From: Christensenella sp. UBA1214
Lineage (GTDB): Bacteria > Bacillota > Clostridia > Christensenellales > CAG-138
Length of the DNA: 27,360 bases
Direction of reading: 5' to 3'
Assembly: GCA_002309375.1 (NCBI GenBank)
Contig: DBXK01000024.1
Span: 22,087-49,446 of the forward strand
Shown: positions 9,758 through 18,450 of the stretch, one piece after another
Numbering within the stretch: the stretch's first letter is position 1
Layout: each line of letters opens with the position of its first letter
Notes under the pieces: generated by a model
What the model was told of the DNA's origin: nothing
The model's input: only the letters and a program-made list of their open reading frames with translations
Database searches by the model: none
Position numbers and translations under genes: made by a program

Positions 9758-11209
9758 TTATCGGTACATCGAGCGCTTTCTCCAGGTGGAGGGGGAGAAG
9801 AGCAGCAGCATCGGCCAGACCTCGAGGCGGCCGATCAGCATATCGAGCGTCAGCACCATCTTGCTGAGGTAGGAAAAATGAGCGTAATTCATCACGGGCC
9901 CGACCTTCGAGAAGCCGGGGCCGACGTTGAAGATGCAGGCGAAGACCGCGGAGACCGAGGTCTCGAAATCGCAGCCGTCGATCGAAACGATCAGCACGGA
10001 GGCGAAGACGAGCGCGACGACGACGGAGAAATAGACGAGCACGGACCGCACGACCGATTCCGGAACGGGCTTGTTGTCGAGGCGCAGGGCGTGGACGTAT
10101 TTCGGATGCGCAAGGCGGCGCAGCTCGTTCCAGCCGTTCTTGACGAGAATGATGAAGCGGGAGGTCTTGATGCCGCCCGCCGTGGAGCCGGCGCAGCCGC
10201 CGAGGAGCATCATCAGAAGCAGGATGCATTTCGAAAGCGTCGGCCATTTATCGAAATCGAAGGATGAAAAGCCCGTTGTGCTGTAGATCGAAGCGCCGTT
10301 GAATGCGGCATGGTGGAACGCCTCGCCCAGGCTGCCGTAAAGATGGCGGATGTTGAAGGTGATGATCGCGATGCAGACGATGAAGATGCCGAGGAACCAA
10401 TGCAGCTCCTCGTTCTTCGCCACAATGCCGAGCTTCCTCAAAATAATGTAGAAATACAGGTTGAAGTTGACGGCGAAGATCAGCATGAACACCGTTGCGA
10501 CGGTCTGAAGATAGGGCGAAAGCCCGATCATGCCCTCGTCGAGGACCATGAAGCCGCCCGTGCCGGCGGTGGACATCGCGGTCGTGAACGCTTCATAGGC
10601 GCTCATCCCGCCGAAAAGCAGGAAGATCGCTTCGATGACCATGAGCGCGAAATAGATCGCGTAAAGGATCATCGCGGTATTCTTTGCCTTTGCGACGAGC
10701 TTGCCGACGCTCGGGCCGGGGACTTCCGCGCGCATGATGTGCATCGAACGCTCCTTCGAAAGGGGCATGACGGCCATTACGAAAACGAGCACGCCCATGC
10801 CGCCGACGAAGATGATCTGGCAGCGCCAGAAGCCGATGCCGTGGGGGATCGCGGAGATCGCGGTGCAGACGGTCGCGCCGGTCGTCGTGAAGCCGGACGC
10901 CGTTTCGAAGATGCAGTCGAGATAATTCGGGAAGATCCCGCCGAGGAGGAAGGGCAGCGCGCCGAGAAGGGACATCGCAAGCCAGGAGAGGGCGACGATC
11001 ACGAAGCCTTCTTTTGCGAAGATCGCGTTCGATTTCGGCTTGATGAGCAGCAGCAGACCGCCGATCGCGGCGGTTATGAGCGCGGAAAGGACAAGCGCGA
11101 GAAGATCGCTCGCGCCGGTGCAGGCGGAGATTATGATCGGCAGCAGCATCAGTGCCGTCGCGCTGAGCACTATCTTGCCCAGCATATTGAAGACCATGCG
11201 GTAATTCAA
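9758..11209 (-). CDS. trkH: Trk/Ktr-type potassium uptake channel subunit
   Basis: A 483-residue polytopic membrane protein of the TrkH/KtrB family, the ion-conducting subunit for potassium uptake. Four pore-loop filter segments are visible in order: TTTGATV, TAGTGGF, SIYSTTGF and NVGPGF, each with the filter Gly. Hydrophobic helices alternate along the whole length. The start is taken as TTG at 11209, because GGAGG (minus strand, 11220-11216) lies 6 bases upstream; the next ATG (11197) would be 18 bases from that site. It begins 18 bases after the trkA stop, so the gating subunit and channel are translated together. The first filter and the length resemble TrkH more than short KtrB proteins, but the Trk/Ktr distinction is not secure. 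Confidence 0.93.
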   Translation of the reverse strand: MNYRMVFNMLGKIVLSATALMLLPIIISACTGASDLLALVLSALITAAIGGLLLLIKPKSNAIFAKEGFVIVALSWLAMSLLGALPFLLGGIFPNYLDCIFETASGFTTTGATVCTAISAIPHGIGFWRCQIIFVGGMGVLVFVMAVMPLSKERSMHIMRAEVPGPSVGKLVAKAKNTAMILYAIYFALMVIEAIFLLFGGMSAYEAFTTAMSTAGTGGFMVLDEGMIGLSPYLQTVATVFMLIFAVNFNLYFYIILRKLGIVAKNEELHWFLGIFIVCIAIITFNIRHLYGSLGEAFHHAAFNGASIYSTTGFSSFDFDKWPTLSKCILLLMMLLGGCAGSTAGGIKTSRFIILVKNGWNELRRLAHPKYVHALRLDNKPVPESVVRSVLVYFSVVVALVFASVLIVSIDGCDFETSVSAVFACIFNVGPGFSKVGPVMNYAHFSYLSKMVLTLDMLIGRLEVWPMLLLFSPSTWRKRSMYR

Positions 11210-11215
11210 GAGCCG

Positions 11216-11220
11216 CCTCC
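11216..11220 (-). promoter_or_regulatory. Shine-Dalgarno site setting the TTG start of trkH
   Basis: CCTCC on the plus strand (GGAGG on the coding strand) stands 6 bases before the TTG at 11209-11207. This spacing favours TTG over the downstream ATG. Confidence 0.7.
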
Positions 11221-11227
11221 GCTTGAT

Positions 11228-12607
11228 TTATGAAATGCTGCCGGTCAGGATATCGGCAAGGTCGTTGAACATTTTATGCTTCGTGACCACGATCACGCGG
11301 TCGCCGGAAAGTATGCAGTCGTTGCCGCCGGGGATGATCGTTTTTCCGTGGCGGACAAGGCAGGCGATCAGCAGATCCTTATGCAGATATCTGTTGAGAT
11401 CCCTGAGAGGCATGCCGTACATCGGATGGCTGCCCTTCGCGAGGAATTCGAGCGCTTCGATACGGCCGCCGACGAGCTCATGGACTGTCTCGACGTTGCT
11501 CTCCTCCGGGCTGCAGCTCATCGCGCGGACGAAGGTCAGGATCTTGTTCGCGGTCAGCTGCTTCGGGGAGATGATGCCGTCGAGGGAGGAATCGGGGAGC
11601 ACGCCGATCATGTTCTCGTTATTGACCTTCACGATGACGCTCCTTGCGCCCTTCCATTTTGCGAAAAGGCCGCTGATGATATTGTTTTCATCCATGCCGG
11701 TGACTGCGATGAAGGCGTCCACGGTTTCGACGCCCTCCTCAACTAGCAGCTCGTGGTCGGTGCTGTCGCCGAGCATGACAAGGGCATGGGGCAGCTCCTC
11801 GCTCAGAAAAATCGCGCGGGCAGGGTTGTTTTCGAGGATCTTTACCTGAACGCCGATCTTATCGAGGGAGCGGGCGAGGTAATAGGCGATCCTGCTGCCG
11901 CCGCTGATCATGACGGTCTTGACCTTCTTGCGCTTTTCGGGATATGCCATGCGCAAAAAGCGGGACATCTCCTCCGGCGCGGCGGTCACGTGAAGCTTGT
12001 CGCCGACCTCGAGGACAAAATCGCCCTTCGGGATTATGACGTTCTCCCCGCGCTGCACGGCACAGAAGAGGATCTTGAGCTGGAATTTTTTGTTTATCTC
12101 AACGAGCTGCATCCCGACGAGCGGGTTCTCGGCATTGAGGCGCAGTTCAACAAGCTCCACCCTTCCGCGGGCAAAGAGCTCAACGTTCAGCGCACTCGGG
12201 ATCCTGAGGAGCCTCTCGATCTCCTCCGAAGCGGTGAGCTCCGGGTTGATCGCCATCGAAAGGCCGAGCTCCTCCTTCAGAAAATCGAGCTGAGCGGTGT
12301 ATTCGGGGTCCCTTACGCGGGCGATGGTCCTTTTCGCGCCGAGCTTATGCCCGATCAGACAGCAGAGCATATTCACTTCGTCGTGCTCCGTCGCGGCGAT
12401 CAGCACGTCCGCGCCGGCGACGCCGGCTTCGCGCTGAACGCGGTAGTCCGCGCCGTTGCCTTCAACGCAGATCGCGTCCATCTCGTTGCCGCTGCGCGAA
12501 AGGACCTCCTTGTTGCTGTCGATGATGACAACATCATGGCCTTCGCTCGTGAGCTTGATGCCGATCTGCTTGCCGACCTTGCCGGCTCCGACGATCACTA
12601 TGTTCAT
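11228..12607 (-). CDS. trkA: Potassium uptake regulatory subunit with two RCK/KTN domains
   Basis: A 459-residue cytoplasmic NAD(H)/nucleotide-binding gating protein for the TrkH channel. The N-terminal Rossmann domain opens with GAGKVG at residues 8-13, followed by VIIDSN, whose acidic residue ends the second strand. A first RCK_C (TrkA_C) domain has LVELRLNAENPLVG. A second, more degenerate Rossmann domain starts near residue 230 with MISGGSRIAYYLA, and a second RCK_C domain ends the protein. This tandem arrangement is that of TrkA, about 458 residues in E. coli, rather than the single-domain KtrA. A GGAGG about 12 bases upstream supports the ATG at 12607. It lies 30 bases after the cotH-like gene and 18 before trkH, so it is inside an operon. 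Confidence 0.95.
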   Translation of the reverse strand: MNIVIVGAGKVGKQIGIKLTSEGHDVVIIDSNKEVLSRSGNEMDAICVEGNGADYRVQREAGVAGADVLIAATEHDEVNMLCCLIGHKLGAKRTIARVRDPEYTAQLDFLKEELGLSMAINPELTASEEIERLLRIPSALNVELFARGRVELVELRLNAENPLVGMQLVEINKKFQLKILFCAVQRGENVIIPKGDFVLEVGDKLHVTAAPEEMSRFLRMAYPEKRKKVKTVMISGGSRIAYYLARSLDKIGVQVKILENNPARAIFLSEELPHALVMLGDSTDHELLVEEGVETVDAFIAVTGMDENNIISGLFAKWKGARSVIVKVNNENMIGVLPDSSLDGIISPKQLTANKILTFVRAMSCSPEESNVETVHELVGGRIEALEFLAKGSHPMYGMPLRDLNRYLHKDLLIACLVRHGKTIIPGGNDCILSGDRVIVVTKHKMFNDLADILTGSIS

Positions 12608-12637
12608 GGTTCGGCAGTTCCTCCGGTTAATCTTGCT

Positions 12638-15600
12638 TTAATCATCCGTGCCGGTATTGAAGACACGCTGGAATTCGCCGCCGTACTGTTCGTAAAGGGC
12701 GTCGGCCTCCTGCTCGTATTCGGCATACTTGCTTGCATTGAGGCCCATGGTATACATGAAGTTATCCTTATCGCGCTGCGGACGCTCGAGCAGGAAGGAA
12801 CGGTATTCCGAGATCTTGCTCTCCCAGAACGCATAGCTCGAAGGATGGTTCCAGCGGGCGATATGGCGGCGCATCTCCGGCCGCATGGTCTCGACCATCG
12901 AATCGAAGAGCGGCAGCAGGCGCTCGTTGTTGAGATAATACTTCACGACGTAGATATAGCGGACGATGAAATAATGCCGCCAGTTCTCATTGGATTTGAG
13001 CGCGCAGTAGATATCGGTGTTGCTCTTCGAGCCGTTGGCGCTCGGGATGCCGTCGATATTGAAATAGGCATGGAGCACGCCGTACATCGGGCTGTCGAGC
13101 GCGAAATCGGAATCATAGAAGATCGCTCTCCAGCGGACCTTGTAATCCGTCGTGCGCCAGTATTTCTGGTTGAACATATCGGCGTCGCGGAAATAATCGC
13201 GCGCGATCAGGTAATCCGCAAAGGATTCCGCGTCGACCCACTGAACGAGCTGATTATAGCGCTCGTCCGTCAGCGGGATGACCTGCCCGTTCTGGGCGCA
13301 GAAGGCGCGCACGCGGAGGAAATCGGCGTTGCTGCCTTCGAGCTCATAGGTGTTGCGCTTGATGATGTTCGCGGTGTCGGGGTCGACGCCGTAATGCGAT
13401 TCGAGGTAGCGCTCGTTGATATTCTCCTTGAGGTCGTAGAGGCCCCAGTATTGGCCGTTGATATAGACGGCGACGAAGCTTGCGGCGGAGGCGTCGATGT
13501 TCATGCCGAGGACTGCGGTGCTCGTGAAGGAATCGCGCAGCCTTGCGCTGCCCCAGTCCTGACCGGAGTTGCGGAGGACCAGCGCGCCGAAAGAGGTTAT
13601 GTAATCATTCCCGAAGAAGGGGTAATCGACGGTGCGGCGGCCGTAGCCGGCGCGGAAGTAGACGCCGAGGGATTTCTGGGGATATTTCCTTGTCGAAGCG
13701 CCCGAAACGCGGAAGCCGGCCGGGGCTTCGATGCCGAGGCTGCCGTCCTTCTCGAAATACTGCATGAAGCCTTCCTTCTCCGTTGCGGTGATGCCGTCCT
13801 CTGTGACGGCGTACATCTCACGGAAATCGGCGGCATCCATCGCGATCGTCACAACGGGGATGGTGTGCGGTTCCTCGAAAAGATAGGTCGCGGTCGCGAC
13901 TTCGCTCGGGATCCTTCCGGGGACGCAGGTCACGGCGCGGATGACGGTGTTCTCGCTGACGGAGATCGGCCCTTCGTAAACGGGGCTCGATTCGGTCGGC
14001 TTCGAGCCGTCGAGGGTATAGTGGATCGTTCCGTCGGCGTTACGCGTTCTGAGCTCAACGGTGAAGGGCTCGGTGCGGTAGAGCGCCGTTTCGGAAAAGA
14101 CCGGAGCCGCGGCATAGGAAAGATAGCAGGCGTCGGAATTCTCGCGGCCCTTCGTCGGGCGGTCGAAGAAAACGCGGTCGCTTTCATGACCCGTGCGCTC
14201 GCCGCTTTCGGAAAGAACGATCGTCTCGCGGCCGCTCGTGACGCCGTTGCGGAGGGCGCCGGTCTCGAAGCAGTCGACGATAACGCCGTTTTCATCGGTC
14301 AGGTAGACCGTTTCGCCCGCGGGGGAGAGGTCAAAGGGCGCGGGCTTTGCCCAGGCGTCCTTGATGCCGGTGGAGCAGCTGATAACGGCATAGCCACCGG
14401 CGGGGACGGTCAGCTCGGAAAGCTCATAGAGAAAAAGATCGCCGGCGCTGTCGGAGATATGCCAGCCGGTGAGAGTCATATCCGCATCGGAGCCGTTGCG
14501 CAGCTCGATCCAGTCCATTTCGCCGCTGCGGGGCGCAGTGACGGAGCAGACCTCGCTGATATAAACAGAAGAGGGGTTGAACCCGCCAACCCCCATGTAA
14601 TCGGTAAAGCCAACCGTTGAATTCTCCGCTCCCGGAGTCGGCTTCGGGTAATAGCGGAGGCTCCCGTCCGCCGCGCGCCCGATCGAAACATTCGATCTGA
14701 GCTCGGCGGGAACGGTGATCATATCCTGCCGCATCCCGTCCGTCGTGGAAAGGAACAGACCGTCGTCGTTCGCGGAAAGGCTGAAGGAAGCGTGCAGCTC
14801 GCCGTCCGTACGGTCCTTGCCGGAGAGGAAGACGATGAGGTATTCGCCCGGTTCGAGAGTTATTGCGGGCAGCGCCCATTTCGCCGGGTCATCCGCTTTG
14901 TCGGAAAGGAAATAGGAGGAGAGGTCGACGGACAGGTCGGAGGAATTATAAAGCTCCACCCAGTCGCTGCGGTCGCCGTCCTCGTCGGTGATGTCGTATT
15001 TGTTGCTCGGAAGGACCTCGTTGATGCGGACAGGGTCGTTTGCATCCATCGCCGTCCAGCTGAAGCTTTCGGCCGTTTTTTCGGAATTCGGCCCGCCCTT
15101 CGTGGGTTCGGTGGTGTACGCCACGCCGTTTTCGGTGCGGATGGCGGAAGAATCCTTCGGCATGTTGACGTCGATGATGAGCTTATCGAGAAGCTTTCCG
15201 CCGCGGCTGAAGAGATAGATGCCGGTTTCGTCAGAACCGACCTTGAAATCCGCATTGAACTCTGTTTCACTGACCTTTGCTTCGCCGACGAAGTCCTTGC
15301 CGAGAAGATTGACGACAGCATAGGCGCCGGGTTCGAGCTGAGCCTCGGGGAAGCGCCATTTGTCGGCATCGGTCTCGGTATCGGAAAGACAGTAATTGCC
15401 GAGGTCGACGGTTTTATCCGAATTGTTGACAATCTCAACAAAGCCCTCGCTGCCGCGCATGAGCTCGCTGATATAGAGCGCGTCGGGGATCTCGTCGCCA
15501 TCGCCTCCGGGAATGACGGCGGTATGATCCTGCTGCCGCTGCTCCTCGTTTTTCTTGACCTTGCTGTTGATAAGTATAAAGATCACAACGAGCGCGGCGA

Positions 15601-15676
15601 CGGCAAGCAGCACGAGCAGGAGCGTGAGCACCGTGCGATTCGATGAAGCGGATCTTCTTCTGTTATTTCTTTCCAT
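12638..15676 (-). CDS. Membrane-anchored CotH kinase-like protein with three lamin-tail domains
   Basis: A 1,012-residue extracytoplasmic protein. A basic N terminus and one hydrophobic segment (about 15-37) form a signal anchor. Three lamin-tail-like domains follow (about 66-198, 216-355, 370-515), each with a 'VEI/VEL/IEL-N' strand, a 'L-x-x-Y/W-x-x-SD' turn and an 'LEPGxY'-like or 'VPAGGY' strand. A chitobiase-C-terminal-like domain (about 525-598, HYTLDGSKP) precedes a CotH domain (about 606-975) with RVSGASTRKYPQKSL (Lys-668 is a candidate nucleotide-binding Lys), YWGLYDLKENI and WRAIFYDSD (855-857, candidate metal-binding acids). CotH of Bacillus spore coats is an atypical secreted protein kinase; whether this copy is active is unknown. 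AAGGAG 10 bases before the ATG at 15676 supports the start. First gene of the minus-strand block. Confidence 0.88.
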   Translation of the reverse strand: MERNNRRRSASSNRTVLTLLLVLLAVAALVVIFILINSKVKKNEEQRQQDHTAVIPGGDGDEIPDALYISELMRGSEGFVEIVNNSDKTVDLGNYCLSDTETDADKWRFPEAQLEPGAYAVVNLLGKDFVGEAKVSETEFNADFKVGSDETGIYLFSRGGKLLDKLIIDVNMPKDSSAIRTENGVAYTTEPTKGGPNSEKTAESFSWTAMDANDPVRINEVLPSNKYDITDEDGDRSDWVELYNSSDLSVDLSSYFLSDKADDPAKWALPAITLEPGEYLIVFLSGKDRTDGELHASFSLSANDDGLFLSTTDGMRQDMITVPAELRSNVSIGRAADGSLRYYPKPTPGAENSTVGFTDYMGVGGFNPSSVYISEVCSVTAPRSGEMDWIELRNGSDADMTLTGWHISDSAGDLFLYELSELTVPAGGYAVISCSTGIKDAWAKPAPFDLSPAGETVYLTDENGVIVDCFETGALRNGVTSGRETIVLSESGERTGHESDRVFFDRPTKGRENSDACYLSYAAAPVFSETALYRTEPFTVELRTRNADGTIHYTLDGSKPTESSPVYEGPISVSENTVIRAVTCVPGRIPSEVATATYLFEEPHTIPVVTIAMDAADFREMYAVTEDGITATEKEGFMQYFEKDGSLGIEAPAGFRVSGASTRKYPQKSLGVYFRAGYGRRTVDYPFFGNDYITSFGALVLRNSGQDWGSARLRDSFTSTAVLGMNIDASAASFVAVYINGQYWGLYDLKENINERYLESHYGVDPDTANIIKRNTYELEGSNADFLRVRAFCAQNGQVIPLTDERYNQLVQWVDAESFADYLIARDYFRDADMFNQKYWRTTDYKVRWRAIFYDSDFALDSPMYGVLHAYFNIDGIPSANGSKSNTDIYCALKSNENWRHYFIVRYIYVVKYYLNNERLLPLFDSMVETMRPEMRRHIARWNHPSSYAFWESKISEYRSFLLERPQRDKDNFMYTMGLNASKYAEYEQEADALYEQYGGEFQRVFNTGTDD

Positions 15677-15782
15677 TTCGGGTAATCTCCTTATGAGCGG
15701 CGCGCCTGAAAGCGGCGGCCGTATTGCGCCTGCGCGCTTTCCGCAAAGCGGAAAAGAGGGCAGGCCGACATAACATCACTTT

Positions 15783-15811
15783 ATTATACACCGTATCGCG
15801 AGAAAATGAAA
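15783..15811 (-). promoter_or_regulatory. Candidate sigma-A promoter for the cotH-trkA-trkH-glgA block
   Basis: On the minus strand TATAAT (15788-15783) is a perfect -10, with TTTCAT (15811-15806) 17 bases upstream as a poor -35. It would start transcription near 15776 and leave a leader of about 100 bases before the cotH-like ATG. No other promoter-like site was found in the short gaps within the block. Confidence 0.55.
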
Positions 15812-15841
15812 GCCCCTGCAGCGGAGAGAAAGGAGGATATT

Positions 15842-15859
15842 ATGCGGTTCTTGCGGTAA
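15842..15859 (+). other. Five-codon mini-ORF with a strong ribosome site
   Basis: AGGAGG at 15831-15836, 5 bases before an ATG at 15842, leads a reading frame of five codons (MRFLR) ending in TAA at 15857-15859. It lies in the divergent gap ahead of the YlxY-like gene. It may be a leader peptide, the remnant of a lost gene start, or chance. No promoter upstream and no attenuator-like hairpin downstream was found. Confidence 0.2.
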
Positions 15860-15957
15860 AAAACGCAAAAAACGGGAATAATCGGCCGCAGCCTGCCATA
15901 ATATCATCAGAAGTATTAAATGAAAGGACGTCCGTCTGGGCGGAACGGTGGCAGCCA

Positions 15958-16671
15958 ATGGAAGGGAAACGGAGGATGCGCCATGCCGCGCTTACCGCGC
16001 TCACGGATCTTGCGCTTGCGGCGATCGTCGCGGGGCTGTTCCTGACGCTGGGACTGATATCGAGCAGAAGGGCGGCAATGCTGGTCCCAGCCGGCGGAGG
16101 CTTTTTCGGCGGTGCGGTCTATACGGGAAGGAACACACAGCGCGTCGCCATCGTCTGTGCGGCGGATTGGAATGCGGGAGCGACGGGCGAGCTGCTTTCC
16201 TGCCTTGGGGAAAACGGCGCGAAGATCACCTTTGCCCTCGGGAAAAACGCCGCGCAGGCAGACCCTGCGCTTGTTCGCAGGATCGCCGGGGAAGGCCATG
16301 AGATCGCGGTGCTAGCGGCGAACGCAAACGATGCGAAGACCGTGCTTGAGGAGGCCCGACAAACGGCGGATCTGATCGAAAGCCTCGGTGCGGCGCGGCC
16401 CTCACTGCTCGTTTTCACGGGGAACGTCGCAGAAGCGAAGAATGCGGCGGCAAAGCTCGGCATGACTGCTGTTGCGGGAACACTCGATCTTGTCTGCATC
16501 CGCGGCACTGCCGGGGAAATAGCGAGAAGGGCGGCGGGCAATACTAACGGAGGAGATATAGTGCTCTGCGCACCGACGGCCTCTTTTGCGGAGGCGCTTC
16601 CCCGCATTTTCGAATATTATTGTTCAATGGGCTTGACGTGCACCACTGTTAGCGGTACAATATACGATTGA
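15958..16671 (+). CDS. YlxY-like polysaccharide deacetylase homologue, motifs degenerate
   Basis: A 237-residue protein. One hydrophobic segment (about 13-33) is a signal anchor, followed by a NodB-like domain. Alignment by eye to PdaB/YlxY-type spore proteins is clear around 'GxKITFALGKNA...PALVRRIAGEGHEIA'. However, the motif 1 position that normally reads TFDDG is VCAADWNAG here (residues 66-74), and the H-x-x-x-H metal motif after 'GHEI' is replaced by AVLAANAND. It is therefore probably not an active deacetylase. It sits 66 bases before an M16 peptidase, matching the ylxY-ymxG order known in Bacillus and supporting a YlxY-like identity. The ATG at 15958 was chosen for the GGTGG 6 bases upstream. 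The frame is open further upstream without a good site. Confidence 0.75.
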   Translation: MEGKRRMRHAALTALTDLALAAIVAGLFLTLGLISSRRAAMLVPAGGGFFGGAVYTGRNTQRVAIVCAADWNAGATGELLSCLGENGAKITFALGKNAAQADPALVRRIAGEGHEIAVLAANANDAKTVLEEARQTADLIESLGAARPSLLVFTGNVAEAKNAAAKLGMTAVAGTLDLVCIRGTAGEIARRAAGNTNGGDIVLCAPTASFAEALPRIFEYYCSMGLTCTTVSGTIYD

Positions 16672-16737
16672 GAAGGTATGCGGCCGAGGCGCAGACCCGA
16701 CAGGAACCCGCCGCGGCCGAGATATAAAGGAAAAACA

Positions 16738-18036
16738 ATGGCTCTTATTTACCGAGGAACCTTGCCGAACGGGCTTCGTCTCGTCGGCGAAAAAATGGAT
16801 AATTACCGCTCCGTTTCGATCGGCTGCTGGGTGAAGGCGGGCTCCGTCTATGAGAATGCCGCCGGCGAAAGCGGCGTTTCTCACTTCATCGAGCATATGC
16901 TCTTCAAGGGCACTGAGAAGCGAAACGCGGAGCGCATCGCGGAGGATATCGACGCGATCGGCGGCAATATGAACGCCTTCACGAGCAAGGAGTGCACCTG
17001 CTTTTATGTGAAGGTCATCGATGAAAGCCTCGAAACGGCTTTGGAGCTACTTTCGGACATAGTCTGCGATTCGAAGCTCGATCCCGCGGACATCGAACGC
17101 GAAAAAGGCGTCGTGCTCGAGGAGATCGCGATGAACGAGGATAATCCGGAGGACCTTGTTCATGAAAGCCTCTGCGCGCTTTGGTACAGGGGCAAACGCC
17201 TTGCACTGCCGGTCCTCGGCACAGCGGAAAGCGTCGCGGCGATGGACAGGGACAGGATCCGCGCTTATATGGCCAGAAGGTACCGCCCGGAGAACACCGT
17301 CATCTCCGCAGCCGGAAACTTCGATCCGGAAAGCTTCCGTGCAATGGCCGAAAAAGCATTTCGCTTCGACAGGATCGCCGAAGGCGCCGCGGAGCAGGCA
17401 GGCAGCTTCGGCGCGGAAACGGAGCAAGCCGCGGAAGGGGAGCGGTTCATATTCATCCCGAAGGATGTGGAGCAGCTCCATATCGCTCTCGCGTTCCCGG
17501 GCTTTGCGAACGAAGATACGCGCCAGTATCCGCTGCATCTGCTCAATAACGCCGTCGGCGGCAGCATGAGCTCAAGGCTCTATCAGAGCATCCGCGAAAA
17601 GCACGGCATGGCGTATTCGGTCTATTCCGGCCCTTCGTTCTTCACCGGCAGCGGTTATTTCACCCTTTATGCCGGAACAAATGAAAAACAGGCGGAGCAG
17701 GTGCTTTCGCTGATGATGGACGAATATGCGCGCCTCAGGAGCGAAGGCATCACCGAAGCGGAGCTCGAGAGGAGCAAACGCCAGATGCGCACGAGCTTCC
17801 TGCTCGGAAGGGAGAACACCTCCGCACATTCCTCGGCCCTCGGCCGAAGCGAGCTGTTCTCGCTCAATTATCTGACGGACGACGAGGTGCTTGCAAAGAT
17901 CGACGCCGTGACCGTGGACGACGTCAACGCGATCCTGCCGTATGTCTGCGATTTTTCCGCAATGAAGGCGGCGGTCGTCGGCAGGGTCGGAAAGACCCGG
18001 AAGAAACTCGAAAGGATCCTCTCGGGGAGCAGATAA
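16738..18036 (+). CDS. M16 family zinc peptidase, YmxG/MlpA-like
   Basis: A 432-residue insulinase-family (M16) peptidase. The inverted zinc motif HFIEH at residues 49-53 provides the two His ligands and catalytic Glu, and the EKGVVLEEI segment at 122-130 provides the distal Glu ligand about 76 residues later. The C-terminal half holds the second, inactive M16 domain with the RLYQSIREKHGMAYSVY signature. Length fits the single-chain bacterial processing-peptidase type (about 410-440 residues). A start at 16738 is supported by AAAGG 7 bases upstream. It follows the YlxY-like gene as in Bacillus, where the ymxG product is a cytoplasmic peptidase of poorly known role. The downstream dUTPase begins 44 bases after the stop with no terminator between. 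Confidence 0.93.
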   Translation: MALIYRGTLPNGLRLVGEKMDNYRSVSIGCWVKAGSVYENAAGESGVSHFIEHMLFKGTEKRNAERIAEDIDAIGGNMNAFTSKECTCFYVKVIDESLETALELLSDIVCDSKLDPADIEREKGVVLEEIAMNEDNPEDLVHESLCALWYRGKRLALPVLGTAESVAAMDRDRIRAYMARRYRPENTVISAAGNFDPESFRAMAEKAFRFDRIAEGAAEQAGSFGAETEQAAEGERFIFIPKDVEQLHIALAFPGFANEDTRQYPLHLLNNAVGGSMSSRLYQSIREKHGMAYSVYSGPSFFTGSGYFTLYAGTNEKQAEQVLSLMMDEYARLRSEGITEAELERSKRQMRTSFLLGRENTSAHSSALGRSELFSLNYLTDDEVLAKIDAVTVDDVNAILPYVCDFSAMKAAVVGRVGKTRKKLERILSGSR

Positions 18037-18079
18037 GCTCCCGCCGGAGAAACAAAAATACCCGAACGGAGAAACGACA

Positions 18080-18448
18080 ATGGACAAGCTCGATATAATT
18101 TTCGAAATGCAGAAGAAGCTCGACGACGACATCGCCGAGCGGAGGCATCTTTCCTTCACGCAGGAGGAATGGATGCAGAAGGAAGTGCTCGCGATGCTCT
18201 CGGAGCTTTCCGAAGTGCTGGACGAGGTCAACTTTAAATGGTGGAAAAACAAAAAGCCCGTCGATCAGGAGGCCCTGCAGGGCGAGATCGTGGATATCCT
18301 CCACTTTTTCGTCAGCATGTGCATCCGCTCCGGCATGGACGCGGAAACGCTGTTCAATAAATATTTGCTGAAAAACAAAGAGAATTTCGACAGGCAGTAC
18401 GGCCGCAGCGAGAAAAAGGGCTATGAAGTGCTGCCGGAAGAGAACTGA
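18080..18448 (+). CDS. Dimeric all-alpha dUTPase (MazG-like NTP pyrophosphohydrolase)
   Basis: A 122-residue cytoplasmic protein of the dUTPase_2/all-alpha NTP pyrophosphatase superfamily, predicted to hydrolyse dUTP to dUMP and pyrophosphate. The magnesium-binding pattern is present: E42-x-x-E45 within SELSEVLDEVNFKWW, and E69-x-x-D72 within EIVDILHFF. The NFKWWKNKKPVD segment and the C-terminal ENFDRQYG...KKGY stretch match the clostridial members I recall. The length is shorter than the phage and trypanosome dimeric dUTPases but usual for the bacterial group. GGAG 9 bases upstream supports the ATG. The stop is 14 bases before the next gene, so it is co-transcribed with the HlyD-like gene. 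A house-cleaning role on another nucleotide cannot be excluded. Confidence 0.85.
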   Translation: MDKLDIIFEMQKKLDDDIAERRHLSFTQEEWMQKEVLAMLSELSEVLDEVNFKWWKNKKPVDQEALQGEIVDILHFFVSMCIRSGMDAETLFNKYLLKNKENFDRQYGRSEKKGYEVLPEEN

Positions 18449-18450
18449 GC

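Noticed and set aside
8355..9872. A 505-residue plus-strand frame over glgA
   Set aside because: It lies antisense to GlgA, whose GT5 motifs are complete, and has no ribosome site or recognisable domain.
11753..14620. A 955-residue open reading frame on the plus strand
   Set aside because: It is a shadow over trkA and the cotH-like gene, both of which have clear family motifs and ribosome sites. Its own sequence shows no motif.
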